Part shown: piece after piece, positions 8,401-16,600 of the stretch
Layout: each line of letters starts with the position of its first letter
Position numbering within the stretch: the stretch's first letter is position 1
NCBI GenBank assembly: GCA_023251455.1
Contig: JAHEYT010000069.1
Location: 1 to 34,218, forward strand
Reading direction: 5' to 3'
Source of the DNA: Bacteroidota bacterium
GTDB taxonomy: Bacteria; Bacteroidota; Bacteroidia; Bacteroidales; Prolixibacteraceae
DNA: 34,218 nt
Notes under the pieces: generated by a model
Databases searched by the model: none
What the model was told of the DNA's origin: nothing
What the model saw: only the letters and a program-made list of their open reading frames with translations
Translations under genes and position numbers: made by a program

Positions 8401-9769
8401 CGCAATCGGTTTCAATGGTATTTTTTTGATTGGTAAGTGCGGTGTTCAATGGGTAAATCTGGATCTTCTTAACTAAAACTGATCTCTCAACGGTTGAAAG
8501 TTTAAGGTTTCCGGCTCTGATCCGATGAATATTATCACCCAGTGTCAGTTCATATTCGGATGCTGAAAAATTGATGTTTTTTGAATAGAATACCCGGCTG
8601 GTATCTGTTTGAGAAATAGAATCGAGCCGAAAATCATTTAAGTTAAGTACTATATTTTTTAATTCCTGTTGGTTGGTGGTGTCAGTTTGTGACCTGAAAA
8701 GCATTACCTGTGCATTTTTTAACCTGAAGTTTTGGATGGTAATACTCGAAAACTCATTTTTGATTAAATCGTTCAAGTTGAATTCATCAACAGGTTCTAA
8801 TTTGGTCATTACTTTTTTCTGACCAGGCCAGTATTTAATCTGGGCATCAGTTAAAATCAACGAATCGATCGGGATGGCATTGTTTCGATAAAATTCTTTG
8901 ATATGCGTGGTTGTTAGCTTTGCGACAGGAACAAAAAAGTAATACTTGCTTTTGGTTGAAATGTCTTGATTGGTTGGTTTTAATTCAATGTTTTTGGCTT
9001 CGATAAAAGATCGTTTCAGCGAATAGGTAACGCTTTCGGCGCTTATTGTGTGAATGCTGTCGGCTAGTTTATTCTGGTATTTCTGCATCCGTAAATAAAT
9101 ATCATCAGTGTCAAACAGTCGGGCAGGATCGGGCAACAGCAGCGAATCGGTGTAGAAATTCAGGATTCCGATGGTGATATTTTCGGCGTTCGACAGTTTT
9201 TTAGTATCGCCTAACAGATTGTAAAAATCGTAACTCGCATTAACCAGTTCAATTTTGCCAATTTTTATGGATTTGAATGTTTTGGTAACCAAAGGTCTCA
9301 ATTCCTGCAAAAGTGTATTCACATTGTTCTTTTGATTCTCCGGCCCGGATTGCTTTCCATGAATGTTTAGTTCTGGCTGACTAATCAAAATTTCACCGAT
9401 TTCGAGTTTCTTTTTGAATATTAGTTGAATAAATTTTATGCCACCTAAACTGATGTTGGGTGATGAAAAGGAATAAAATTGCTTGCTCGCCTCCGTTTGG
9501 TTCAATGTGCTGATGATCGAGTCGGACGGATGAAATGAAACCTGGTTGATTTCGATGCCCCAACGGCTAAAGTTTATATCCAGATTTTCAAAAGTAAGTT
9601 CATATTTTCCCTTCGATTTTTTCTCGACCAATTCAGAAAGGTTTTTATTCAGATAGTTTTGTGCACCAAAATACAGCACTGCAAATCCGGCAAATGCGGT
9701 CAGTATCAAGGCTAAAACAATAGCAGCTGTTATTTTTAATATTTTTTGCCTAAGGTTTGTCATCAACAT
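5474..9769 (-). CDS. Giant AsmA/TamB-like inner-membrane-anchored periplasmic protein
   Basis: A 1431-residue protein with one N-terminal transmembrane segment (about residues 11-34) and a long periplasmic body rich in beta structure. The N-terminal layout and the C-terminal region (about 1210-1400, with NINLDGTATI-like strands and the SLSQFNMRILNPVLEPLA segment) resemble AsmA-family proteins. That family (AsmA, TamB, YhdP, YdbH) is linked to phospholipid transport between the two membranes. The body contains a motif recurring about every 175 residues: DSIHTISAESVTYS (237-250), DNIHRIRAGNLKLS (412-425), DQLHKLTIDNLSIS (587-600) and DNVHVLKAGEVGFS (768-781), with weaker copies near 945 and 1107. 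Each is followed by a KxhxLxP-like strand. Two ATGs (9769 and 9763) are equally possible starts. The gene appears to be monocistronic. AsmA relationship is likely; lipid transport is inferred. Confidence 0.82.
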   Translation of the reverse strand: MLMTNLRQKILKITAAIVLALILTAFAGFAVLYFGAQNYLNKNLSELVEKKSKGKYELTFENLDINFSRWGIEINQVSFHPSDSIISTLNQTEASKQFYSFSSPNISLGGIKFIQLIFKKKLEIGEILISQPELNIHGKQSGPENQKNNVNTLLQELRPLVTKTFKSIKIGKIELVNASYDFYNLLGDTKKLSNAENITIGILNFYTDSLLLPDPARLFDTDDIYLRMQKYQNKLADSIHTISAESVTYSLKRSFIEAKNIELKPTNQDISTKSKYYFFVPVAKLTTTHIKEFYRNNAIPIDSLILTDAQIKYWPGQKKVMTKLEPVDEFNLNDLIKNEFSSITIQNFRLKNAQVMLFRSQTDTTNQQELKNIVLNLNDFRLDSISQTDTSRVFYSKNINFSASEYELTLGDNIHRIRAGNLKLSTVERSVLVKKIQIYPLNTALTNQKNTIETDCDSVRLDQFNFKKAFHQKRFLFQRINIFNPEVKLIQNTASAEKSEPENYSFVYKLISSYIKGIYANQVVVQKGKLQLVNKTGVIQTGNIESAIKLQLSGFALDEISVQRTDRLFFANQIELEFNNYQMHLADQLHKLTIDNLSISSRKKLAKLQNLHLFPVSKENMEELLKQYSRSELYEFTIPELSLSNADFHNAFFNKKLSVDTLSINTPQIYYENFALLKQLKPKPDFEDLFRLISNYLDDIHINTVEIPDGTIRLINHSKKDKTISLDNQFSMKLDNMQINEDQFNQKKLLFSEFVDFSVRDHLIRLSDNVHVLKAGEVGFSTRRKEIFVLNAKLYPETTSKDFSSISWNIQLAIPEIRIKGIDMERFYFDRMIDADNLMITAPDIKLYQKKKKTDVKDIKEITFPLPKEIESIAVRKFTLNDGSLKVFSEIGTKPYLMVQSEIKMAAQNILIQKDGNAGRPEFKSGDYTGNLIQFKFTPKDKNQQFSIDELIFSTSDRRILSKNLVVKPKTISNKEDQFELQIPTLVLNGLDMDNAYKNDQFFFESIVVEKPSFQLFNNAKDSIRLNPFKLNLYPHFESFADVFSSKSLNVNDASITVFKNGQKKLQEKVSLKLIKVRIENKPSQGFMHSADFSFRIPNLKKQTKLYQFSIGETSYSSGNNRVTAKDIRIIPNFSKDNHQKQVGFQSDYFTGKIDSVCISQPNIRRWFDKEELAGKFLMINGLNMDIYRDKQLPFDETRRPKMLQDMIKSLKIPISVDSLVMANSQVSYSERTPSGDLEGKIRFSNIRTRLMPFTNVKASNGVIPDINLDGTATIQDSSQLKVSMNYRMNHADNLFSAKGSLSQFNMRILNPVLEPLALVSIRSGKVNRFQFEFSANQTSANGQLFFGYDDLKISVLEMKDGNAKEAKFASFLANSLMLRAKNPRGKELLPDEINFQRDQKRSVLNYWWKSIFSGIRNTLGIKENKPEESK

Positions 9770-9898
9770 TGTTATACTAAAACGATTTCAGCCAGACTTC
9801 AAAATTCGGTTTGTTAATATAGATCATAAAACGATAAAAAAGTTGCTTATCGGAAAAAATAAGTATTTATAGGAATGCCGTTTTTTGACTAAAACAAT

Positions 9899-9950
9899 TG
9901 AAGGCAATAAAAGTCAACTGTTATCGTCCAGTTGTCCTTTATTGCCTTCA
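9899..9950 (-). terminator. Long inverted repeat, probable terminator of rocD
   Basis: Two 22-base arms (9899-9920 and 9929-9950) pair with only two mismatches around an 8-base loop. The arms begin and end with TGAAGGCAATAAA. Read on the minus strand the hairpin lies about 45 bases after the rocD stop and is followed by a T-rich stretch, as expected for a terminator. The length of the stem is unusual. Confidence 0.7.
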
Positions 9951-9994
9951 GTAAAGATGTAGCCAATATCCCGGTTAAACTATTGAAAATGCAT

Positions 9995-11218
9995 TTAAAC
10001 GTTTAGTTCAGCAAATGTTCTTTCAATAATATCCAGGGCTTCAGTTAGTTGCTCTTCGTTAATAATGAGTGGTGGAGTAAAACGGATGATGTGTTCATGT
10101 GTTGGTTTAGCAAGTAATCCATTGTTTTTTAAAGCGATACACACATCCCAAGCGCTAATTCCATTAACTGAATTAATAACCACCGCATTTAGAAGACCTT
10201 TGCCACGAACGAGTTCAATCAGGTCAGAATCGATTGATTTTAATCGTTTCCGGAATATTTTGCCCATTTTTTCGGCATTTTCTGCCAGGTTTTCTTCCCT
10301 GATAACTTCAAGCGCAGCAATGGCAACTTTAGCGGCAATCGGGTTTCCACCATAGGTTGAACCATGTTCTCCGGGTTTGATGCACAACATAATTTCATCG
10401 TCGGCCAAAACGCACGAAACAGGCAGCATTCCTCCTGAAATGGCTTTCCCGAGAATCAAAATGTCAGGCTTCACATCTTCGTGATCGCAAGCCAGCATTT
10501 TTCCGGTTCTTGCAAGTCCGGTCTGGACTTCATCGGCTGCGAAAAGAACACGGTGTTTCTTGCAAAGTTCAAATGCTTTACTGAGAAACCCATCTTCTGG
10601 AACATATACGCCGGCTTCGGCCTGAATAGGCTCAACAAGGAATCCGGCTACATTTGGATCTTCCAATGCCCGTTCTAATGCCTTAATGTCGTTGTATGGA
10701 ATGTTGATAAATCCGGGCGTGTAGGGGCCGTAATCGTTGTAAGCATCCGGATCGGACGACATCGATATAATTGTAATTGTGCGGCCATGGAAATTGCCGT
10801 TACAAACAATGATCTTGGCTTCTCCTTTTGGCACTCCTTTTACTTTATAAGCCCATTTGCGAATCAACTTGAGTGCTGTTTCGTCGGCTTCGGCTCCTGA
10901 ATTCATGGGCAACATTTTATCGTAGCCGAATAATTTAGTCATGTATTCTTCCCATTCGCCCAAAACATCATTGTAGAAAGCTCTTGAAGTCAGAGCCAGT
11001 TTCTGCGCCTGATCGGTTAACGACTTCACAATTTTTGGATGACAATGACCTTGATTAACTGCTGAATAAGCCGAAAGAAAATCAAAGTACTTTTTCCCTT
11101 CAACATCCCAGACAAAAATTCCTTCACCACGTTCTAAAACTACCGGTATCGGGTGATAATTGTGAGCGCCATAGCGGGCTTCACGATCCATATAATCCTT
11201 TGCACTTAAGTTGCTCAT
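9995..11218 (-). CDS. rocD: Ornithine--oxo-acid aminotransferase
   Basis: A 407-residue PLP-dependent class III aminotransferase. It moves the delta-amino group of ornithine to 2-oxoglutarate, giving glutamate semialdehyde and glutamate in cytoplasmic arginine and proline metabolism. Visible features are the PLP lysine K258 in LILGKAISGG, the aspartate D229 in ADEVQTGLARTG that binds the pyridine nitrogen, the NSGAEA phosphate-binding motif (106-111) and the EHGSTYGGNP segment. The ornithine-specific start (RYGAHNYHPIPVVLERGEG) is typical of RocD rather than ArgD or GabT. Length is normal. The gene is monocistronic, with a good promoter upstream and a long hairpin downstream. Confidence 0.95.
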   Translation of the reverse strand: MSNLSAKDYMDREARYGAHNYHPIPVVLERGEGIFVWDVEGKKYFDFLSAYSAVNQGHCHPKIVKSLTDQAQKLALTSRAFYNDVLGEWEEYMTKLFGYDKMLPMNSGAEADETALKLIRKWAYKVKGVPKGEAKIIVCNGNFHGRTITIISMSSDPDAYNDYGPYTPGFINIPYNDIKALERALEDPNVAGFLVEPIQAEAGVYVPEDGFLSKAFELCKKHRVLFAADEVQTGLARTGKMLACDHEDVKPDILILGKAISGGMLPVSCVLADDEIMLCIKPGEHGSTYGGNPIAAKVAIAALEVIREENLAENAEKMGKIFRKRLKSIDSDLIELVRGKGLLNAVVINSVNGISAWDVCIALKNNGLLAKPTHEHIIRFTPPLIINEEQLTEALDIIERTFAELNV

Positions 11219-11245
11219 AAGTTCGATGTTTTAGTTTATTACATG

Positions 11246-11276
11246 CAGAATTAGATATATTTTAAACCATTTCAAA
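11246..11276 (-). promoter_or_regulatory. Bacteroidota promoter of rocD (-33 TTTG, -7 TAATTCTG)
   Basis: On the minus strand TTTG (11273-11276) is followed after exactly 19 bases by TAATTCTG (11246-11253), one mismatch from TAnnTTTG. The ATG of rocD is 28 bases further on. Confidence 0.55.
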
Positions 11277-11394
11277 TGATTTTTGTCTGCTATAGAATAG
11301 GAGAACAATCCGGAGATTTAATCTCGTAGTATCAATTCTATTTTAAACCTACATTAGCCCTTTCAAATCGAAAACTATAGTACATCAAATGTGT

Positions 11395-11402
11395 TATATT
11401 TG
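11395..11402 (+). promoter_or_regulatory. Bacteroidota -7-like element for the sensor kinase gene
   Basis: TATATTTG followed by CACC matches TAnnTTTG and lies 31 bases upstream of the ATG at 11434. No TTTG is visible at -33. Confidence 0.4.
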
Positions 11403-11433
11403 CACCAATTACCTGATAAAAGATTGAATTTAC

Positions 11434-13311
11434 ATGAAGCATTATATCGTCGCTTTTACTTTAATGATATTATTTGGTTCAGTCTACATTGGATACTCCG
11501 ACCCAAATGATACAATTCCGGGTAACAATTTACAGCTTGACAATATTATTAAAAACGCTAAATTATTGGTGCCTGTTGCTACCAATCATGACAGTGTCGA
11601 AGTTTTGCTTGATGTGGCTGATCGGTTAGCCAAAACCTCCAATAATCTGCATCAATCTCTGAATATATTGATATTAAAGGGACAGAACGAATACTTTTCC
11701 AGTAATTATGAAGATGCAATAGCTATTTATTATCAGGCGCTTGATGGGGCAGAACAATCACATGACTCCGCTTTATTGGCAAAGGTAAATCTCAATTTGG
11801 GAATGGTTTATGACGAATTGGAAGATTATGACGAGGCGATTACCTATTTTCAAAAAGCAATCAGAATCAGCCAGTCAATTAATGATTCAAGCATAACAGC
11901 TAAAACTTACCAAAATATAGCCATCAGTTATCAGAATAAAAAAGACCTGAACAAAGCTTTGGAATACAACGAAAAGGCAAATCAACTGGCAATTCTTAAA
12001 AAGGATACGACGATGATTATTGATGTCATCAATAACTTCGGAACAATTGCCTATGAACAAAAGGATTTGGTCAAAAGCCTTGATTATTATACAAAAGCGT
12101 TGAATTTATACCAGACAATCAACGACCGGAAGGGTATAGCTATGGCTTACAACAACATCGGATTGGTTTACCTGGATAAGAATGAATACGACAAGTCGAT
12201 CAATTATTTCAATAAATCGCTTGCACTGGCAACTGAACTGAAGATGCACGATTTTATTGGCGATATTTACAGCAATATGACTATTTATTATGAGCAGCGA
12301 AAGGACTATAAAAAAGCCTATTATTACTATGATCGGTTTAATGCGATATACGACAGTTTGGCCGGAGAGAAAAAGAATAAAATGATTTATCAGATTCAGG
12401 CAAAGTATAAACTAGGTAAAAATACACGCGAGCTCGAAGAGTTGAAAATACAAAATCAGTCTCAAATGGATGCGATTGATTCGGCTAAATCGATTCAGAT
12501 TTATTTGGTGGCAATTACCATTTTGGTTATTGTACTGATGATTGCTACATTTTACCTGCTATTTAAAGAGAAGAATCTGGCCAGCGAATTAAAAAATAAA
12601 ACTACGGAGTTGCATGAGCTGAATGTGTCGAAAGATAAATTTTTCTCCATCATAGCGCACGATTTAAAAAATCCGTTTAATGTACTGGTAAGCTATACCG
12701 GAATATTAAAAACTGATCTTGACTTGTTTACGAAAGAAGAGTTGCAACAGATTATTTCAGACTTAAATGAAGCTTCTGAAAATGGATACAACTTGTTGCA
12801 AAATTTGTTGCTTTGGACCAGGTCACAAACAAACCGAATTCATATTCTGAAAAGTAATTTTGTTCTGGCTAACGTTTTAACGGATGTAAAGGCATTGGCA
12901 GAATTAAACCTCGCCGACAAAGAACAAACTCTCTCGATAGAAATTGATCCAAATCTGAGGGTATATGCCGATAAAGATATGATTGCCGTTGTTTTACGGA
13001 ATTTGGTTTTTAATGCAATTAAATTTTCTGTGAAAGGCTCTGCTATATCTTTAAGGGCAAGTCTGACAGGCGCAAACGTCAGGGTCGATGTTATTGATTC
13101 GGGGATTGGAATCGCTGAAGAATCTATGAAAAATCTGTTTGCAATAGACAAGAATACAATGATTCAAGGCACCGAAGGAGAAACCGGAACTGGACTCGGA
13201 TTGGTTCTTTGTAAAGAATTTGTTGAGAAAAATGATGGCAAAATTTGGGTCGAAAGCAAATTGGGCGAAGGCTCCGTATTTTCATTTGTTCTTCCAGTGG
13301 CAAAGGCATAA
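11434..13311 (+). CDS. TPR-containing sensor histidine kinase
   Basis: A 625-residue sensor kinase. In order it has a signal peptide or signal anchor (about 1-21), about six tetratricopeptide repeats (82-306, for example AYNNIGLVYLDKNEYDKSIN), a coiled linker, one transmembrane helix (355-377), a HisKA domain and an HATPase domain. The phosphoacceptor is His409 in FFSIIAHDLKNPF. The ATPase shows the N box NLVFNAIKFS (about 523-532), DSGIGI and GTGLGL. The TPR region would sit in the periplasm and probably senses a protein or peptide partner. This architecture is widespread in Bacteroidota. No response regulator is encoded next to it, so its output partner must be elsewhere. It converges on the BatA-like gene with 52 bases between stops. 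Confidence 0.92.
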   Translation: MKHYIVAFTLMILFGSVYIGYSDPNDTIPGNNLQLDNIIKNAKLLVPVATNHDSVEVLLDVADRLAKTSNNLHQSLNILILKGQNEYFSSNYEDAIAIYYQALDGAEQSHDSALLAKVNLNLGMVYDELEDYDEAITYFQKAIRISQSINDSSITAKTYQNIAISYQNKKDLNKALEYNEKANQLAILKKDTTMIIDVINNFGTIAYEQKDLVKSLDYYTKALNLYQTINDRKGIAMAYNNIGLVYLDKNEYDKSINYFNKSLALATELKMHDFIGDIYSNMTIYYEQRKDYKKAYYYYDRFNAIYDSLAGEKKNKMIYQIQAKYKLGKNTRELEELKIQNQSQMDAIDSAKSIQIYLVAITILVIVLMIATFYLLFKEKNLASELKNKTTELHELNVSKDKFFSIIAHDLKNPFNVLVSYTGILKTDLDLFTKEELQQIISDLNEASENGYNLLQNLLLWTRSQTNRIHILKSNFVLANVLTDVKALAELNLADKEQTLSIEIDPNLRVYADKDMIAVVLRNLVFNAIKFSVKGSAISLRASLTGANVRVDVIDSGIGIAEESMKNLFAIDKNTMIQGTEGETGTGLGLVLCKEFVEKNDGKIWVESKLGEGSVFSFVLPVAKA

Positions 13312-13363
13312 CAACCAGAGTTAACTCCTGAAACTTTGATTTAGGCTTATCTGGATTCACTTC

Positions 13364-15415
13364 TTAACTTTTCCAGAACCGGATAATTGCCATTTCGCAA
13401 AACAGAAAGAAGATGGCCAGAATGATGAAATATTTCCAGAGTTGCTTGCCATTGTTTAAATTCTGAAGCGTTTCACTAAAATTTAAATTAGATGATTCAA
13501 TCAGCTGAAACTGTTTGAATTTACCGGATTGTATCAGCTCCCGCAGATCTTCTTCGGAATAAAACACCGGAATAGATTCCTTTCTGGGGTAATTGTACGA
13601 TATTGACTGAATTGTTTCATTGCCATTCCTAACCAGGTAATGTCCGGCTTCCTTAGGCAATTCGTCTAATAAGAGTTGCTTCTTTTCCGTTCCATGATTC
13701 CTGACCGAAGTTTTGAATTCATCTTTTGTCTGGGTATTAACAACCGTTAATTCATCCGAATTCGGGTTTTGATTCAGGATCACAGCTTCATCACCTTCAG
13801 TTGAATAAGCATATTTTTGAGGCTCACCACTGTACAAAACCATGTTGTAAACAGTAGGAACAAAAATAATGTGCCGTACAAAATTGAAATTACTCTGATT
13901 CAGCGGAAAAGCAAACGTATAAACAGTTCCATCGCCAAAAGAATGTGTGCTTAAGGCGCTTTTTCCGTTGCGAAATTTCAAAAGGGCGGTTTCCTGTTTC
14001 TGCATCTGATCGGCATAACTTGTAAATCCTTTGATGACAGGTAAATCAGCTTCATTCTCCTGCTTTTTGAAAACTTCACGATACAATTCGTGATTGTAAT
14101 TTATTTCTGAAATACCCATCGAAACCGTATCAAATCCCGCAATTGGTTTCCCATTCAGCGAATTGAGCAACGCATTGTATTCGTCGTAGCTTTTCATTTT
14201 GTTAGGAAAAACAACCAGCGATCCACCTCGTTCAACAAACGAAGTCAATTCACTTTTTAATCCTGAACTGATATTTTGATTATTAATCAGGAATATACAT
14301 TGATAATTTTTAAGTTGCGAAACCGGAATATTATTTTCCGGAACTTCATCGTAACCTACCAGTTCGTCGTCAGCAAATAATGCTTTCAGGTAGTCCGAAC
14401 CATTATTCTGTGGATTTGAGATTCCGAGAGCCCGCAGTTTTGCGCGAACCTGGTAACTCATGAAATAAGAATTATCGAAAACAATCGGGTAGTCGTCGAG
14501 TTCAACTTTGCAAAGCTGTATTCCTTGCGAATTGTTGGTGTAATTCAGTTCCTGAACCGATTCTTCCAGTGCAGCAATATTAATGTTCGAAATGGCTTTC
14601 AGCGAATCGTTTATGGTCAACCGGATAGGAATATTCTGGTAAGCCTGTTCCGACAGATTTTTAATCCGCACATATAACTTTTCAGCGTGTCCGATTTTTC
14701 GGCCCGGAGTTTCGAACCAGCACGAGTCGATCAGCAAATTATTGGTTTTACCCGCTTTAAATGGAAACAGATAGGTCCAAACCGAAGAGTCGGGTTTAAC
14801 CGATTCAAAGTTGGCGCTGTTTTTCTGAAAGTCGGATAGAATGTAAAGTGTCTTTTCGGCTTTTTTAGCCGAAGCCGAAATACTGCCTATGGCCTGGGAA
14901 TAAATATCTGAAAGCTTAGGCGAACGCGGACAATCTTTTATTTCAGAAACCTGCCGCACAAACTGCTCTTTGTTGAGCGGAAACTGATTCGCGGCATTAA
15001 AATCGTTTGTCAGAATCAGGAACTGTGTACCTGCCGGATATGAATTGGCTATTTCAATCGCTTTTATTTTAGCCTGTTCCAGCAATTGTCCTTTTTCTCC
15101 TTCGGCTTTCATGCTAAACGAATTGTCGATGTAGATTTCGACCATTTGCTGAACCGTATTCACGGTTCTGTTGCCGGTTGGAATGTATGGACGGCTAAAT
15201 GCAAAAACCAGTGAAGCAATGGCCATAATCCGGGCCAGCATAATAAGCAGTTGTTTAAGTTGCGATTTCTTTCGCGATTCCTGTTTGATGCGTTTTAATA
15301 GTGGTACATTGCTGAAATAGATTGTTTTGTATCGTTTAAAATTAAACAGATGTATAATTACTGGTATTGCCAGAGCCATTAGCGCAAAAAGGAAAGCCGG
15401 GAATAGAAAACTCAT
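13364..15415 (-). CDS. BatA-like membrane protein with von Willebrand factor A domain
   Basis: A 683-residue membrane protein with the Bacteroidota BatA-type N-terminal double-transmembrane region (helices about 3-23 and 55-73, joined by the IPVIIHLFNFKRYKTIYFSNV segment). A vWA domain follows, with an intact metal-ion site DxSxS at D97-S99-S101. There is a long extracytoplasmic middle part, then a C-terminal transmembrane helix (about 661-679) ending in a short basic tail. Such proteins are often found with MoxR ATPases and other Bat genes in envelope stress clusters, but here no such neighbour is seen. It stands alone, with a possible -7 element (minus strand, 15491-15498, TATTTTTG) 75 bases upstream. 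The precise role is unknown. Confidence 0.88.
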   Translation of the reverse strand: MSFLFPAFLFALMALAIPVIIHLFNFKRYKTIYFSNVPLLKRIKQESRKKSQLKQLLIMLARIMAIASLVFAFSRPYIPTGNRTVNTVQQMVEIYIDNSFSMKAEGEKGQLLEQAKIKAIEIANSYPAGTQFLILTNDFNAANQFPLNKEQFVRQVSEIKDCPRSPKLSDIYSQAIGSISASAKKAEKTLYILSDFQKNSANFESVKPDSSVWTYLFPFKAGKTNNLLIDSCWFETPGRKIGHAEKLYVRIKNLSEQAYQNIPIRLTINDSLKAISNINIAALEESVQELNYTNNSQGIQLCKVELDDYPIVFDNSYFMSYQVRAKLRALGISNPQNNGSDYLKALFADDELVGYDEVPENNIPVSQLKNYQCIFLINNQNISSGLKSELTSFVERGGSLVVFPNKMKSYDEYNALLNSLNGKPIAGFDTVSMGISEINYNHELYREVFKKQENEADLPVIKGFTSYADQMQKQETALLKFRNGKSALSTHSFGDGTVYTFAFPLNQSNFNFVRHIIFVPTVYNMVLYSGEPQKYAYSTEGDEAVILNQNPNSDELTVVNTQTKDEFKTSVRNHGTEKKQLLLDELPKEAGHYLVRNGNETIQSISYNYPRKESIPVFYSEEDLRELIQSGKFKQFQLIESSNLNFSETLQNLNNGKQLWKYFIILAIFFLFCEMAIIRFWKS

Positions 15416-15582
15416 CTTGATTTCAATGTATTGTGTTTATCAGCCTGAAATAAGCCAGAATTAAGCTGTTTAGACATTATTTCTCGGAAACAAAAATAAG
15501 AAAACAGGATTGATAATTGGCAAGTGCTGGATTTTGTTTACAAAACATTGGCTTTGTTTGCTGATTCGAATCGGATTGTCGA

Positions 15583-15712
15583 CGAGCTCGGGAAATGCTT
15601 GCCAGGCTGGCGCGGTTTTGTAAACCGTGCCTCATTCAAATCAAGCCGAAAAGCAGCCCGAGCGGAAAGATGCCCACCGAAAACCGTTACTGCCGAACTT
15701 GCGGGTAGCTGA
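15583..15712. other. GC-rich palindromic intergenic element
   Basis: This stretch is about 56 percent G+C by hand count, well above the AT-rich gene beside it. It is full of pairing segments: CGAGCTCG palindrome (15583-15590), GCTCGGG (15586-15592) with CCCGAGC (15657-15663), and inside that a hairpin GGCGCGGTTT (15609-15618) with AAACCGTGCC (15622-15631). GTTTACAAAAC just outside (15536-15546) also pairs with GTTTTGTAAAC (15615-15625). It directly follows the stop codon of the accessory gene on the minus strand. It could be an attC-like recombination site, a structured RNA or a mobile-element relic. I see no coding function. Confidence 0.5.
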
Positions 15713-16600
15713 AGTTATTGGGCGTTTCCATTTTCACTTTCATAGCTTTCTAGTTTTTCTCGAACTAATTTATATTTTGTCTGATTTAAACTCTTTGTTT
15801 GCATTGGAAACAGTTTAAACATATCAATAATCGCTGCTGATAGATATTTGATACAAAAATCAATTGTCATAGTAATATAAGCAATTTCATTTATATTTTC
15901 CTCCCCATTTCCGCGCACATTTGTCATCGAAAAGAACGAAAGATGTGTTGAATGCGTATGATTTGAAAGCAAACGATACATAAGCATAAATTCATCAGTA
16001 TTGAAATGTATTCGATTTGAAACCTCTTTGTTATTTAAGTACATTGCTGTTTTTCCTCCAAGAACTTTTCCTGAAATTTCTTTTGATAGATTATTGAAAA
16101 ATGGATGACTTTTAAGATCTTCTTTTTCCTTTGGCAAATTGGTTTCAAACTCTCTGATAATATTGCTTTCAGAATCCGATTCACGATACAATTTATACTG
16201 CTCACAATGATGATGATAAACTAACAACATAAGTCTAAATTCTCTTTCAAGTTGGGGTATATCTTCTACTCCCACATAGTAAAACATATGATAGTTCTCG
16301 ACAAGATTCCTCGCTAGTGATGCGATAGAAAAAAAATCCCAAAATCCATTATAAGCTGGAAATCTTGTATTCTCTGGAAGCAAATGTATAATGCTTAATG
16401 ATGTCATAGTCATACGAATAAATAACTGATTCGCCTTTGCTAAATGAGTTGGAACCTTATAACCAGCTACTTTATCTGAAATATCAATAGCAAAATCATG
16501 GAAATTCTCAAATGTTTTTAAATTCTGCAGATATTCTGTTTTGTCAACTGTCATTTTGAAATAAATCGTTGATGTCTTATTTATTAAATGCCCAATAACT
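15713..16600. repeat. 11-bp inverted repeat pair bounding the accessory gene
   Basis: AGTTATTGGGC at 15713-15723 and its exact reverse complement GCCCAATAACT at 16590-16600 enclose the single gene between them. The left copy overlaps that gene's stop codon; the right copy lies 35 bases before its start. The arrangement resembles the way core sites bound an integron gene cassette, or short terminal repeats of a small mobile unit. Confidence 0.55.
15715..16554 (-). CDS. Uncharacterised accessory protein, DUF5677-like
   Basis: A 279-residue, mainly helical soluble protein from a gene that is visibly more AT-rich than its neighbours. It has no signal peptide or clear membrane segment. The segment SLARNLVENYHMFYYVGVED and the conserved-looking YRLLSNHTHSTHLSFFSM (about residues 191-208) remind me of DUF5677-type proteins, but this is from memory and tentative. 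RLLSNH fits the R-x4-H spacing of HEPN ribonucleases, so a HEPN-like role is possible and unproven. The gene has no partner on either side. It is enclosed by an 11-bp inverted repeat and followed by a GC-rich palindromic element, which suggests it was acquired as a unit. Codon use and GC content unlike the neighbours support transfer. Confidence 0.78.
   Translation of the reverse strand: MTVDKTEYLQNLKTFENFHDFAIDISDKVAGYKVPTHLAKANQLFIRMTMTSLSIIHLLPENTRFPAYNGFWDFFSIASLARNLVENYHMFYYVGVEDIPQLEREFRLMLLVYHHHCEQYKLYRESDSESNIIREFETNLPKEKEDLKSHPFFNNLSKEISGKVLGGKTAMYLNNKEVSNRIHFNTDEFMLMYRLLSNHTHSTHLSFFSMTNVRGNGEENINEIAYITMTIDFCIKYLSAAIIDMFKLFPMQTKSLNQTKYKLVREKLESYESENGNAQ

Noticed and set aside
15524..15712. 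Plus-strand open frame of 62 codons in the GC-rich element
   Set aside because: No family resemblance, no promoter or start context, and the region is dominated by palindromes; a GC-rich stretch easily stays open this long.
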